From JAIRTY01 sp050257395 (GTDB lineage Bacteria > Actinomycetota > Actinomycetes > Streptosporangiales > Streptosporangiaceae), in NCBI GenBank assembly GCA_050257395.1, contig JBLMWU010000272.1, forward strand, positions 1-36,085: a stretch of 36,085 nucleotides of DNA, read 5' to 3'. Positions within the stretch are counted from its first letter, which is position 1. Every line of letters begins with the position of its first letter. A model generated the notes under the pieces. The model was given only the letters and a program-made list of their open reading frames with translations. It did no database searches and was not told the origin of the DNA. The position numbers were made by a program, and so were the translations under genes. Shown here in pieces: positions 7,692-15,841 of the stretch.

Positions 7692-8141
7692 GTGCGCACA
7701 TACAGCCCCAAGGCCGGCGACGTCCAGCGTCAGTGGCATGTCATTGACGCCTCCGACATCGTCCTCGGACGTCTGGCCAGCCACGTGGCCATCTTGCTGC
7801 GCGGCAAGCACAAGCCGATCTTCGCGCCGCACATGGACACCGGCGACTTCGTGATCGTCGTGAACGCGGAGAAGGTCGCGCTGAGCGGCAACAAGCTGGC
7901 GGACAAGCGTGCCTACCGTCACTCCGGCTACCCCGGCGGGCTGCACTCGGTGGCCTACCGCGAGCTGCTCGCCAAGCATCCCGAGCGGGTGGTGGAGAAG
8001 GCGGTCAAGGGCATGCTCCCCAAGAACACGCTCGGCCGGAACATGCTGCGCAAGCTCAAGGTGTACGCGGGCCCGGACCACCCGCACCAGGCGCAGCAGC
8101 CCGTTCCGTTCGAGATCAAGCAGATCGCGCAGCAGGGCTAG
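7692..8141 (+). CDS. rplM: 50S ribosomal protein L13
   Basis: A 149-residue L13, an early assembly protein of the large subunit that binds 23S rRNA. It opens with the canonical MRTYSPKAGDVQRQWHVIDA and contains the signature RKLKVYAGPDHPHQAQQP near the C-terminus. The GTG start at 7692 is fixed by the family N-terminus and by GAAGG at 7678-7682. It pairs with rpsI downstream, as in most bacteria, with a promoter at 7517-7546. Confidence 0.97.
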   Translation: MRTYSPKAGDVQRQWHVIDASDIVLGRLASHVAILLRGKHKPIFAPHMDTGDFVIVVNAEKVALSGNKLADKRAYRHSGYPGGLHSVAYRELLAKHPERVVEKAVKGMLPKNTLGRNMLRKLKVYAGPDHPHQAQQPVPFEIKQIAQQG

Positions 8142-8205
8142 GCACGCAGGCTGGGCCGCCCCGGCGGCGCCGTGAAGATCGATGAGGAAGTACGAGGAAG
8201 AGACC

Positions 8206-8730
8206 GTGGCCGAATCCACAGGCACGCAGGCGCTGGCTGAGGAGGCCGACGTGACCGCGGCGGGCGACGCCGGGGAGAACATGTCGGAGTACACCACCGA
8301 GACGGCGCCAGAGGCGGAGAGCCACGCGGCCAGGCCGGTCGTGACCGGGACCGCGCTGGGCACCGGCCGCCGCAAGGAGGCCATCGCCCGGGTCCGCATT
8401 GTGCCGGGCACCGGCCAGTGGCGGGTCAACGACCGGACGCTGGAGGAGTTCTTCCCGAACAAGGTCCACCAGCAGCTGATCAAGGAACCGCTGGTGAACC
8501 TGGGCGCCGAGACCCAGTTCGACGTCATCGCCCGGGTCGCCGGCGGCGGCATCACCGGGCAGGCGGGCGCCCTGCGGCTGGGCATCGCCCGGGCGCTGAC
8601 CCTGGTCGACCCGGCGAACCGCGGCACCCTCAAGCGGGCCGGCTTCCTGACCCGGGACGCCCGCGTGAAGGAACGCAAGAAGTACGGGCTCAAGAAGGCC
8701 CGCAAGGCCCCCCAGTACTCCAAGCGCTGA
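8206..8730 (+). CDS. rpsI: 30S ribosomal protein S9
   Basis: The C-terminal 130 residues (from GTGRRKEAIARVRIVPGTG) are S9, ending in the universal SKR whose last Arg contacts the P-site tRNA anticodon stem. An acidic, variable extension of about 45 residues comes first, as is usual in actinobacteria. I chose GTG 8206 (174 residues) because GAGGAAGAG at 8194-8202 lies directly before it; an in-frame ATG at 8182 would swallow that site. It is 64 nt after rplM and co-transcribed with it. Confidence 0.95.
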   Translation: MAESTGTQALAEEADVTAAGDAGENMSEYTTETAPEAESHAARPVVTGTALGTGRRKEAIARVRIVPGTGQWRVNDRTLEEFFPNKVHQQLIKEPLVNLGAETQFDVIARVAGGGITGQAGALRLGIARALTLVDPANRGTLKRAGFLTRDARVKERKKYGLKKARKAPQYSKR

Positions 8731-8797
8731 CCGCGCCGCGGCCGGCCCGGCGCCGGCAGCGGACCACCACGGCAGATCGGAAACCTGGGCTCGTTTC

Positions 8798-10177
8798 ATG
8801 GCACGTCTATTCGGAACGGACGGCGTCCGCGGCGTAGCAGGCGACGACCTGACGGCCCGGCTCGCCATGGAGCTGGCGGCCGCGGCCGCCGGCGTGCTGG
8901 GCGACACCGGTGAGTTCGACGTTGCCCGGGCCGCGGGCAAGCGGCCGCTGGCGCTGGTGGGCCGGGACTCGCGGGCCTCGGGGGAGTTCCTCGAAGCCGC
9001 GGTCGTCGCCGGCCTGGCGGGCGCGGGCGTGGACGTGCTGCGGCTGGGTGTCATCCCGACCCCGGCGGTCGCCTTCCTCACCGCGGACCTGGGCGCGGAA
9101 TTCGGGATCGTGCTGTCCGCCAGCCACAACCCGGCGCCTGACAACGGGATCAAGTTCTTCGGCCGGGGCGGCTTCAAGCTGCCCGACGCGGTCGAGGACG
9201 AGATCGAGTCCCGGCTGGCCGGGCCGGCCAAGGCCGGGCCGCCGGCCAGCGGGTTCGGCCGGGTCCACGAGGACGGCGCCGAGCGGGAACGGTACCTGGC
9301 TCACCTGATCACCTCCATCGGCGGCGCCGAGCTGGCGGGCCGGCTGCCGCTCGCGGGCCTGCGGGTGGTGGTGGACTGCGCGCACGGGGCGGCCACCGAC
9401 GTCGCTCCGGCGGCGCTGCGCCGGGCCGGGGCGGACGTGATCGCGGTCGGGGTGGACCCGGACGGCCTCAACATCAACGAGGGCTGCGGGTCCACCCACC
9501 TGGAAGCGCTGTCAGCGGCGGTGGTCGAGCACGGCGCGGACGCGGGCATCGCCCACGACGGGGACGCCGACCGCTGTCTCGCGGTGGACGCCGCGGGCCA
9601 GGTCGTGGACGGGGACCAGATCCTGGCCGTGCTGGCACGCGAGCTGGCTGAGGAAGGGCGGCTGGCCGGCAACACCGTGGTGGCCACGGTCATGTCCAAT
9701 CTCGGCTTCCGCCTCGCCATGCAGAACGCTGGCATCGAGATGGTGGAGACGGCGGTCGGTGACCGCTACCTCATCGAGGCCATGCGGGCGGGGAAGTACG
9801 TGCTCGGCGGCGAGCAGTCCGGTCACATCATCATGTTCGACCACGCCACCACCGGGGACGGGGTGCTGACCGGCCTGCAGCTGCTGGCCGTCATGGCCAG
9901 GCGGGCCGAGCCGCTGGCCGATCTCGCGGCGATCATGACGAAGTACCCGCAGGTGCTGGTCAACGTCCGGGGGGTGGACAAGGCCCGGGTGGCCGGCTCA
10001 CCGGAGGTGGCCGCCGCTATCAACAGCGCCGCCGCCGAGCTCGGCACGTCCGGGCGGGTGCTGGTACGCCCCAGCGGCACCGAGCCCGCGGTCCGGGTGA
10101 TGGTCGAGGCAATCGCCGAGGACGAGGCACGCCGGGTCGCCGAACGGGTCGCCGCCGCCGTCCGCGAGGCTGGCTGA
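8798..10177 (+). CDS. glmM: Phosphoglucosamine mutase
   Basis: GlmM interconverts glucosamine-6-phosphate and glucosamine-1-phosphate on the way to UDP-GlcNAc and peptidoglycan. At 459 residues it has the normal length. Landmarks: MARLFGTDGVRG at the start; the phosphoserine loop SASHNP with active Ser109; the magnesium loop DGDADRC; and the phosphate-binding RPSGTEPAVRVMVE near the end. The ATG at 8798 has no good ribosome binding site and lies 67 nt after rpsI, a gap with a short GCCGGC foldback at 8741-8757. It probably reads through from rplM-rpsI. glmS, the preceding pathway step, comes next. Confidence 0.97.
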   Translation: MARLFGTDGVRGVAGDDLTARLAMELAAAAAGVLGDTGEFDVARAAGKRPLALVGRDSRASGEFLEAAVVAGLAGAGVDVLRLGVIPTPAVAFLTADLGAEFGIVLSASHNPAPDNGIKFFGRGGFKLPDAVEDEIESRLAGPAKAGPPASGFGRVHEDGAERERYLAHLITSIGGAELAGRLPLAGLRVVVDCAHGAATDVAPAALRRAGADVIAVGVDPDGLNINEGCGSTHLEALSAAVVEHGADAGIAHDGDADRCLAVDAAGQVVDGDQILAVLARELAEEGRLAGNTVVATVMSNLGFRLAMQNAGIEMVETAVGDRYLIEAMRAGKYVLGGEQSGHIIMFDHATTGDGVLTGLQLLAVMARRAEPLADLAAIMTKYPQVLVNVRGVDKARVAGSPEVAAAINSAAAELGTSGRVLVRPSGTEPAVRVMVEAIAEDEARRVAERVAAAVREAG

Positions 10178-10190
10178 CCGGCCCGGCCCG

Positions 10191-10218
10191 GCGGCTCCCG
10201 GGCAGCTGCCCGGGCCGC
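10191..10218 (+). terminator. GC palindrome after glmM
   Basis: CCCGGGCAG/CTGCCCGGG (10197-10214) is a perfect 18-bp palindrome, extended on both sides by GCGGC (10191-10195) and GCCGC (10214-10218). It starts 14 nt after the glmM stop. A stem with almost no loop forms poorly as RNA, so this could be a terminator or a DNA-binding site. Confidence 0.4.
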
Positions 10219-10295
10219 CTGGACCCGCCCTATCCAGGACGTTCGGCCCAGGCAGTGAGGTCGAGGGCCCAGCCTGGATGATCATGGTCGGCCGA

Positions 10296-10301
10296 TAGCC
10301 T
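10296..10301 (+). promoter_or_regulatory. Leaderless-type -10 box for glmS
   Basis: TAGCCT (10296-10301) followed by 7 nt and the ATG at 10309. No ribosome binding site is present, so the transcript probably starts at the ATG. It would uncouple glmS from glmM. Confidence 0.5.
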
Positions 10302-10308
10302 GACGGTC

Positions 10309-12189
10309 ATGTGCGGCATTGTGGGGTATGCGGGGCGCCGGCCAGCGGTCGATGTGGTGATCGAGGGCCTGAGCCGGCTGGAGTACCGGGGGTATGACTC
10401 GGCGGGCATCGCGATCGTCGCCGACGGGGAGCTGGCCCGGGAGAAGCGGGCCGGCAAGCTGGGCAACCTGATCGAGGCGCTGGCGCAGCGCCCGGCCATG
10501 GCCGGCCACACCGGCGTCGGGCACACCCGCTGGGCCACCCACGGGCCGCCGACCGACCCGAACGCCCACCCCCACTGCGACTGCAACGGGCACCTCGCCG
10601 TCGTCCACAACGGGATCATCGAGAACTTCGCCGCTCTCCGGGCCGAGGCCCGGGCCGCGGGCCACCTGCTGGCCTCCGACACCGACACCGAGGTGGTCGC
10701 GCACCTGCTGGAGACCGAGATGGCCGCCATCCCGGGCGACCCGGCCACCGGCACGCCCCCCGCGGGGTCGCTCGCCGCCGCCATGCGCCGGGTGTGCCAG
10801 CGGCTGGACGGCGCGTTCACCCTGGTCGCGGTGGACGTCCGGGACCCCGGCGCGGTGGTCGGGGCGCGCCGCAACTCCCCGCTGGTGGTCGGGCGCGGGG
10901 ACGGGGAGAACTTCCTGGCCAGCGACGTGGCCGCGTTCATCGCCTACACCCGGCACGCGGTCGAGCTGGGCCAGGACCAGGTGGTGGAGGTCCGGGCGGA
11001 CGGCATCACCGTCACCGGCTTCGACGGCGGGCCGGCCGAGGTCAGCGAGTACTACGTGGACTGGGACGTGCACGCGGCGGAGAAGTCCGGCTACCCGTAC
11101 TTCATGCTCAAGGAGATCGCCGAGCAGCCCCGGGCCATCGCCGACACCCTGCTGGGCCGGGTGGACGCCGACGGCAACCTGGTCCTCGACGAGATGCGGC
11201 TGTCCCCGGACGAGCTGCGGGAAGTCGACAAGATCATCGTCGTCGCCTGCGGGACCGCCTACCACGCGGGCATGATCGCCAAGTACGCGATCGAGCACTG
11301 GTGCGGCATCGCCTGCGAGGTGGAGCTGGCCAGCGAGTTCCGCTACCGGGACCCGATCCTGACCCGGTCCACCCTGGTCATCGCCATCTCCCAGTCCGGG
11401 GAGACCATGGACACGCTGATGGCGGTGCGGCACGCCCGCGAGCAGAAGTCGCGGGTGCTGGCGATCTGCAACGTGAACGGCTCGTCGATCCCGCGGGAGA
11501 GCGACGCCGTCCTGTACACCCGGGCCGGGCCCGAGATCGCGGTGGCGTCCACCAAGGCCTTCCTCACCCAGCTGATCGGCTGCTACCTGGTCGCGCTGTA
11601 CCTGGCGCAGCTGCAGGGCACCAAGTACGGCGACGAGGTCAGCCTGGTCATCAGCGAGCTCGCGCAGATGCCCGCCGCGGTCGAGTCGGTGCTCGAGGTG
11701 ATGACCCCGGTGCGCGAACTGGCCCGGGAGCTGGCGGACGAGGGCTGCGTGCTGTTCCTCGGCCGCCACGTGGGCTTCCCCGTCGCCCTGGAAGGCGCGC
11801 TCAAGCTCAAGGAGCTCGCCTACATGCACGCCGAGGGCTTCGCCGCCGGGGAGCTCAAGCACGGGCCGATCGCCCTGGTTGAGAACCGGCTGCCGGTGGT
11901 GGTCGTGGTCCCCTCCCCGGAGGGCCGCGCGGTGCTGCACGACAAGATCGTCTCCAACATCCAGGAGATCCGGGCCCGCGGCGCGCGGGTGATCGTGATC
12001 GCCGAGGAGGGCGACGTCGAGGTCAAGCCGTACGCGGACACCCTGGTCGAGGTGCCGCACGTGCCGACGCTGCTGCAGCCGCTGGTCACCACCGTGCCGC
12101 TGCAGGTGTTCGCCTGCGAGCTGGCCACCGCCAAGGGCCACGACGTGGACCAGCCGCGCAACCTGGCCAAGTCGGTCACGGTCGAGTAG
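10309..12189 (+). CDS. glmS: Glutamine-fructose-6-phosphate aminotransferase (isomerising)
   Basis: GlmS makes glucosamine-6-phosphate from fructose-6-phosphate and glutamine, the first committed step to UDP-GlcNAc. The 626 residues comprise a class II glutamine amidotransferase domain starting MCGIVGYAG with nucleophile Cys2 (about 1-240), and two SIS sugar-isomerase domains (about 300-430 and 475-615; VVACGTAYHAG, AISQSGETMDT). It ends in the canonical LAKSVTVE with Lys621. The ATG start is fixed because Cys2 must be the new N-terminus. I see no glmS ribozyme, which belongs to Firmicutes. It ends 34 nt before the convergent MFS gene. Confidence 0.97.
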   Translation: MCGIVGYAGRRPAVDVVIEGLSRLEYRGYDSAGIAIVADGELAREKRAGKLGNLIEALAQRPAMAGHTGVGHTRWATHGPPTDPNAHPHCDCNGHLAVVHNGIIENFAALRAEARAAGHLLASDTDTEVVAHLLETEMAAIPGDPATGTPPAGSLAAAMRRVCQRLDGAFTLVAVDVRDPGAVVGARRNSPLVVGRGDGENFLASDVAAFIAYTRHAVELGQDQVVEVRADGITVTGFDGGPAEVSEYYVDWDVHAAEKSGYPYFMLKEIAEQPRAIADTLLGRVDADGNLVLDEMRLSPDELREVDKIIVVACGTAYHAGMIAKYAIEHWCGIACEVELASEFRYRDPILTRSTLVIAISQSGETMDTLMAVRHAREQKSRVLAICNVNGSSIPRESDAVLYTRAGPEIAVASTKAFLTQLIGCYLVALYLAQLQGTKYGDEVSLVISELAQMPAAVESVLEVMTPVRELARELADEGCVLFLGRHVGFPVALEGALKLKELAYMHAEGFAAGELKHGPIALVENRLPVVVVVPSPEGRAVLHDKIVSNIQEIRARGARVIVIAEEGDVEVKPYADTLVEVPHVPTLLQPLVTTVPLQVFACELATAKGHDVDQPRNLAKSVTVE

Positions 12190-12223
12190 GCGGCCGGGCG
12201 GCCCCGCCGGTCAGCCCTGCGGG

Positions 12224-13540
12224 TCAGCCCTCCGCGGCCGTGGCCGGGCGCGGCGGGCCGCCTGTCGGCATATCCACGGTGACGGTGCCCGGCGCCGGCA
12301 CGTCGCGCATCCCCCGCAGCGGCGAGAAGAACACCCACAGCCCGGCCGCCCACGACCCGGCGGCCGCCGCGAACAAGGTGGCCCGTATCCCGGCCGCGCT
12401 GCCCAGGATCCCGCCGAGCAGCCCGCCGAGCGGCAGCGTGCCCCACACGATCCAGCGGACGGCGGCGTTCATCCGGCCCAGCAGCTGCGGCGGGCAGACC
12501 GCCTGCCGGTAGCTGAGCTGCGCGACGTTGTAGACGACGCCGGTGAACGAGAAGCCGAACCAGCCGGCCACGAACAGCAGCACGCCCCAGCCGGGGCGCG
12601 CGAACGGGACCAGCAGGCCGACGGGGCCCAGCGCCAGCATGGACACCCAGATGATGCGCGCGGACCCGACCCGGCGGGCCAGCCACTGGGACGACGCACC
12701 GCCGGTCACGCCGCCCAGGGCTGCCAGGGCGACGATCAGCCCGGTGACCGCGGGCCGGACGTGCAGGACGCGGACCAGGAACACGATCTCCAGGGCGGTG
12801 CCCATGCTGGCGAACAGGTTGGCCGTCCCGGTGCACGCGACGATCTTGCGCAGGATCGGCTCCCGGAGCACGAACGCGAGCCCCGCGGTCAGCCCGGCAC
12901 GCAGCCCCGGGCGCTCCTCCTGCCGGGCCGGCGGCGGCTCCGGTGCCCGGATCAGCAGCAGCGAGCCAACCGACACGGCGTAGGAGGCCGCGTCGGCGGT
13001 CATCGCCCCGGCCGCGCCCACCAGCGCGACCAGGCCGCCGCCGAGGGCCGGCCCGCCCAGCCGCGCCGCCTCCGCGGTGGTCTGCAGCTTCCCGTTGCCG
13101 TCCAGCAGTTGCTCGCGGCTGACCAGCGCCGGCAGGTAGCTCTGGTACGCGACATCGAAGAACACCGTGGCCAGCCCGGCCAGCAGCGCCACCGCGTACA
13201 GCTGGGCCATGGTCAGGATGCCCAAGGCCGCCGCCACCGGCACCGAGCCGATGATCAGCAGCCGGGCGGCGTCACAGGCCAGCATGAGCCAGCGCTTGGC
13301 GAGCCGGTCCACCACCGCGCCCGCGGGCAGCGCCACCGCCAGGAACGCCGCGGTGGACGCCGCGGACAGCAGGCCGACCTGGAACGTGGACGCCCGCAGG
13401 ACCACCACTGCTGTCAGCGGCAGCGCCAGCACCGTCACGGCCGAGCCCAGCTCGCTGACCGACTGCCCGCCCCACAGCAGCAGGAAGTCCCGGTGCCGCC
13501 ACAGCGAGGAGCGCGCCCGCTGCGCCGGCACCCGGGTCAT
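12224..13540 (-). CDS. MFS transporter (MFS_3 / enterobactin-exporter-like)
   Basis: A 438-residue membrane protein with about 12 hydrophobic segments and MFS motifs: WRHRDFLLLWGGQSVSELGS at the start and the loop PAGAVVDRLAKRWLM (motif A-like, GxxxDRxxKR). This pattern fits the EntS-like MFS_3 group, which exports small hydrophobic compounds; the substrate cannot be read from sequence. ATG 13540 is chosen because the transporter fold starts there and a CAGACT box sits 7 nt upstream on the minus strand. The frame stays open another 87 codons, but that part is Arg/Pro-rich and overlaps acpS. It is convergent with glmS and divergent from acpS. Confidence 0.9.
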   Translation of the reverse strand: MTRVPAQRARSSLWRHRDFLLLWGGQSVSELGSAVTVLALPLTAVVVLRASTFQVGLLSAASTAAFLAVALPAGAVVDRLAKRWLMLACDAARLLIIGSVPVAAALGILTMAQLYAVALLAGLATVFFDVAYQSYLPALVSREQLLDGNGKLQTTAEAARLGGPALGGGLVALVGAAGAMTADAASYAVSVGSLLLIRAPEPPPARQEERPGLRAGLTAGLAFVLREPILRKIVACTGTANLFASMGTALEIVFLVRVLHVRPAVTGLIVALAALGGVTGGASSQWLARRVGSARIIWVSMLALGPVGLLVPFARPGWGVLLFVAGWFGFSFTGVVYNVAQLSYRQAVCPPQLLGRMNAAVRWIVWGTLPLGGLLGGILGSAAGIRATLFAAAAGSWAAGLWVFFSPLRGMRDVPAPGTVTVDMPTGGPPRPATAAEG

Positions 13541-13547
13541 GCCCGCC

Positions 13548-13553
13548 AGTCTG
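13548..13553 (-). promoter_or_regulatory. Possible leaderless-type -10 box for the MFS gene
   Basis: Minus-strand CAGACT (13553-13548) followed by 7 nt and the ATG at 13540. It matches only the two best-conserved positions of TANNNT (A2, T6). Confidence 0.3.
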
Positions 13554-13677
13554 CCGGCCCGGCCGGGGCGTGTCGACCGGGTTTGCCCGGGCCGCACGCC
13601 AGCGGCGGACACGGCGACCCGGCCTGCACAAGGCGGGCGCGGCGGCGCCCGGCCGCCCGGGATGGGAGGCTGGGGTC

Positions 13678-14028
13678 GTGATCGTCGGCATCGGGGTGGA
13701 CGTGGTGGACGTCGAGCGGCTGGCGGCTGCGCTGCGGCGGACCCCGGCGCTCGCGGGCCGCCTGTTCGCCGAAGGCGAACGAGGACGGCCGATCCAGTCA
13801 CTGGCGGGCTGTTTCGCCGCCAAGGAGGCGGTGGCCAAGGTCCTGGGCGGCCCGCCCGGGCTGCACTGGACCGACGCCGAGGTCACCCACGACCCGGCGG
13901 GCCGCCCGCTGCTGGTGGTCCGCGGCACGGTCGCGGCGGCCGCGGACCGGCTGGGCGTGCGCCGCTGGCACCTGTCCCTCACCCACGACGGAGGCGTGAG
14001 CATCGCGATGGTGGTGGCCGAGTCATGA
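13678..14028 (+). CDS. acpS: Holo-[acyl-carrier-protein] synthase
   Basis: AcpS transfers 4'-phosphopantetheine from coenzyme A to the serine of acyl carrier protein. The 116-residue product has the two metal-binding signatures: IVGIGVDVVDVERL with Asp8 and CFAAKEAVAKVLG with Glu50. GTG 13678 is chosen since it places Asp8 where the family has it and GGGAGG (13664-13669) lies 8 nt upstream. The C-terminus DGGVSIAMVVAES is encoded by DNA that is repeated directly downstream. The stop overlaps the ATG of a 23-codon frame (ATGA). Confidence 0.95.
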   Translation: MIVGIGVDVVDVERLAAALRRTPALAGRLFAEGERGRPIQSLAGCFAAKEAVAKVLGGPPGLHWTDAEVTHDPAGRPLLVVRGTVAAAADRLGVRRWHLSLTHDGGVSIAMVVAES

Positions 14029-14108
14029 GAAACGCACACGGCGAGGCGGGGGTTGACGGAGGCGTGAGCATCGCGATGGTGGTGGCCGGGCCGTGAGAGA
14101 TGCGCATG
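13987..14108 (+). repeat. Partial tandem duplication across the acpS/nnr junction
   Basis: A 34-bp segment at 13987-14020 recurs exactly at 14055-14088 (offset 68 bp). The next 20 bp of each copy match at about 13 positions, after which similarity stops. The first copy encodes the acpS C-terminus and the second encodes DGGVSIAMVVAGP in the same register. The related flanks MRNAH and MRDAH match the start of nnr. A 68-bp tandem duplication of the gene junction, later diverged, explains this. Confidence 0.85.
14025..14096 (+). other. 23-codon relic frame bridging acpS and nnr
   Basis: ATG 14025 overlaps the acpS stop (ATGA) and its TGA (14094-14096) overlaps the nnr start (GTGA). The product reads as an nnr-like start (MRNAHGEAGV) joined to a second copy of the acpS end (DGGVSIAMVVAGP). 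It is probably a by-product of the duplication. Its translation may still matter, because it would carry ribosomes from acpS to nnr by two stop/start overlaps. A functional peptide is unlikely. Confidence 0.5.
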
Positions 14109-15613
14109 ATGTCGCGACCGTGCGGGCGGCCGAGCGGGCGCTCATGGACACCCTGCCGCCCGGCGCCCTGATGCAGCGGGCCGCGGCCGGGCTGGCGGCG
14201 GTGTGCGCGGGCCTGCTCAGCCCCGTGTACGGGGCGCGGGTCGCGATACTGGCGGGCAGCGGGGACAACGGCGGCGATGCCCTGTACGCGGGCGCCCGGC
14301 TGGCCCGGCGGGGTGCGGCGGTCGTCGCCGTCGCCGCCGGGCCGCGGGTGCACGAGGCCGGGGTGGCGGCGCTGCGGGCCGCGGGCGGCCGGGTGACCGG
14401 CGCGGATGACCCGGACCTGGCCGCGGTGATCGGTGCCGCGGACCTGATCCTGGACGGCCTGCTGGGCATCGGCGGCAAGGGCGGCCTGCGGGAGCCCTAC
14501 GCGGGCCTGGCCGGGCTGGCGGAGGCCGCTCCGGGCCGTACCGTGGCCGTGGACCTGCCCAGCGGGGTCGACGCGGACACCGGCGCGGTGAGCGGCCCGG
14601 CGGTCCGGGCGGACGTCACCGTCACGTTCGGCACCTGGAAGCCCGGCCTGCTCATCGACCCGGGCGCCGAGCACGCCGGCACCCTGGAACTCATCGATAT
14701 CGGGCTCGGGCCGCACCTGCCCGCCCCGGCGGTGGCCGCCCCCCAGGCCGCGGACGTGGCCGCGCTGCTGCCCAGGCCGCCCGCCGACTCGGACAAGTAC
14801 CGGCGCGGGGTGATCGGGATCGTGGCCGGCAGCGACCGGTTCACCGGGGCCGCGGCGCTCGCCGCCGGCGGCGCGATCCGCGGCGGCGCTGGCATGGTCC
14901 GGCTGGTGTCGGCGCCGACCGCGGTGGCCGTGGTGCGGCAGCACTGGCCGGAGGCGGTGATCACCGCGATCGGGCAGGATGCGCCCGCGGGGGAGGAGCC
15001 CGCGGCGGCCGGGCGGGTCCAGGCCTGGGTGGCCGGTCCCGGGATGGGCACCGATGAGATGGCGACGCAGCGGCTGGCCGCGGTGCTGGCCACCGAGCTG
15101 CCGGTGCTGGTGGACGCGGACGGGCTGACCATCCTGGCGGGCGAGCGCGGGCTGCTGACCAGGCCCGCCCCGACGCTGCTGACCCCGCACGCGGGCGAGC
15201 TCGGCCGGCTGCTCGGGGCCGACCCGGCCGATGTGCAGGCGGAGCGGCTGGCGCACGCCCGCCGGGCCGCAGCGGAACTCGGCGCGACCGTGCTGCTCAA
15301 GGGCTCCACCACGGTCATCGCGACTCCGGAGGGCGCGGCGGGCGCGTGGGCCGCACCGGTCCTGGTCAACTCGACCGGGACCTCCTGGCTCGCCACGGCC
15401 GGTACCGGCGACGTGCTGTCCGGGCTCGCCGGGGCGCTGCTCGCGCAGGGGCTCAGCACCCCGCAGGCGGCCGCGGCCGCCGCCTTCCTGCACGGCCTGG
15501 CGGCCCGCCGGGCAGCCGCCGGCAGGCGCGGCGGGGGCGCGGCGCCCATCGGCGCCAGTGACGTCATCACCGCGCTGCCGGGCGCCATCCGGGCGGTGCG
15601 CGGCTCCAGCTGA
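14093..15613 (+). CDS. nnr: Bifunctional NAD(P)H-hydrate epimerase / ADP-dependent dehydratase
   Basis: This enzyme repairs hydrated NAD(P)H: an N-terminal YjeF_N epimerase domain (about 1-215) and a C-terminal ribokinase-like dehydratase domain (about 225-500), 506 residues in all. Landmarks: ILAGSGDNGGDALYAGARLA, VAVDLPSGVDADTG, LLTPHAGELGRLLG, and GTGDVLSGLAGALLAQG, the nucleotide-binding motif. GTG 14093 overlaps the stop of the short relic frame (GTGA), so translation is likely coupled. acpS-nnr adjacency is typical of actinobacteria. Confidence 0.95.
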   Translation: MRDAHDVATVRAAERALMDTLPPGALMQRAAAGLAAVCAGLLSPVYGARVAILAGSGDNGGDALYAGARLARRGAAVVAVAAGPRVHEAGVAALRAAGGRVTGADDPDLAAVIGAADLILDGLLGIGGKGGLREPYAGLAGLAEAAPGRTVAVDLPSGVDADTGAVSGPAVRADVTVTFGTWKPGLLIDPGAEHAGTLELIDIGLGPHLPAPAVAAPQAADVAALLPRPPADSDKYRRGVIGIVAGSDRFTGAAALAAGGAIRGGAGMVRLVSAPTAVAVVRQHWPEAVITAIGQDAPAGEEPAAAGRVQAWVAGPGMGTDEMATQRLAAVLATELPVLVDADGLTILAGERGLLTRPAPTLLTPHAGELGRLLGADPADVQAERLAHARRAAAELGATVLLKGSTTVIATPEGAAGAWAAPVLVNSTGTSWLATAGTGDVLSGLAGALLAQGLSTPQAAAAAAFLHGLAARRAAAGRRGGGAAPIGASDVITALPGAIRAVRGSS

Positions 15614-15624
15614 CCGTCACCGGG

Positions 15625-15635
15625 TCATGATCATG
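15625..15635. repeat. Palindromic TCATGATCATG element, copy 1
   Basis: CATGATCATG (15626-15635) is a perfect palindrome 12 nt past the nnr stop. A longer copy, TTCATGATCATGAA, lies at 15729-15742 behind the AT-rich hairpin. Two copies within about 100 bp suggest a dispersed repeat or a binding site. Confidence 0.5.
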
Positions 15636-15696
15636 GGATTGGCGCAGTCAGCGGATGGCAGCCCGAATCCGAGGCCAGCCCGCCGCCACTCAAGGG

Positions 15697-15742
15697 GAAG
15701 GATTTTCGGTCACTACGCCCGAAAATCCTTCATGATCATGAA
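15697..15742. terminator. AT-rich hairpin plus TTCATGATCATGAA palindrome
   Basis: GAAGGATTTTCGG (15697-15709) and CCGAAAATCCTTC (15719-15731) form a perfect 13-bp stem with a 9-nt loop. The 3' arm runs directly into the perfect palindrome TTCATGATCATGAA (15729-15742). It lies between the convergent ends of nnr and the secreted-protein gene, so bidirectional termination is the simplest role. Its A/T-rich make-up stands out and also fits a REP-like dispersed repeat. The rest of the 228-nt gap shows nothing else clear. Confidence 0.6.
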
Positions 15743-15841
15743 ACCTGATGGCCGGGCGGGTGCAGGGCGGGGATGGCCGGCCCGGACAGGGCGCTGCCCC
15801 GGCCGGGCGGGCCCGGCCGGGGCAGCGTGGGTCAGGATCTC

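Noticed and set aside
10282..12141. 619-codon minus-strand frame opposite glmS
   Set aside because: Antisense of an intact GlmS; composition (His/Leu/Val/Asp/Arg-rich, no motifs) is that expected for the complementary frame of GC-rich coding DNA.
10309..12189. glmS ribozyme upstream of glmS
   Set aside because: The 131-nt upstream gap shows no ribozyme-like core, the element is a Firmicutes feature, and a leaderless -10 box lies right at the start codon.
15697..15742. Transposon or insertion-sequence end
   Set aside because: There is no transposase frame nearby and no target-site duplication; it is better explained as a terminator or REP-like element.
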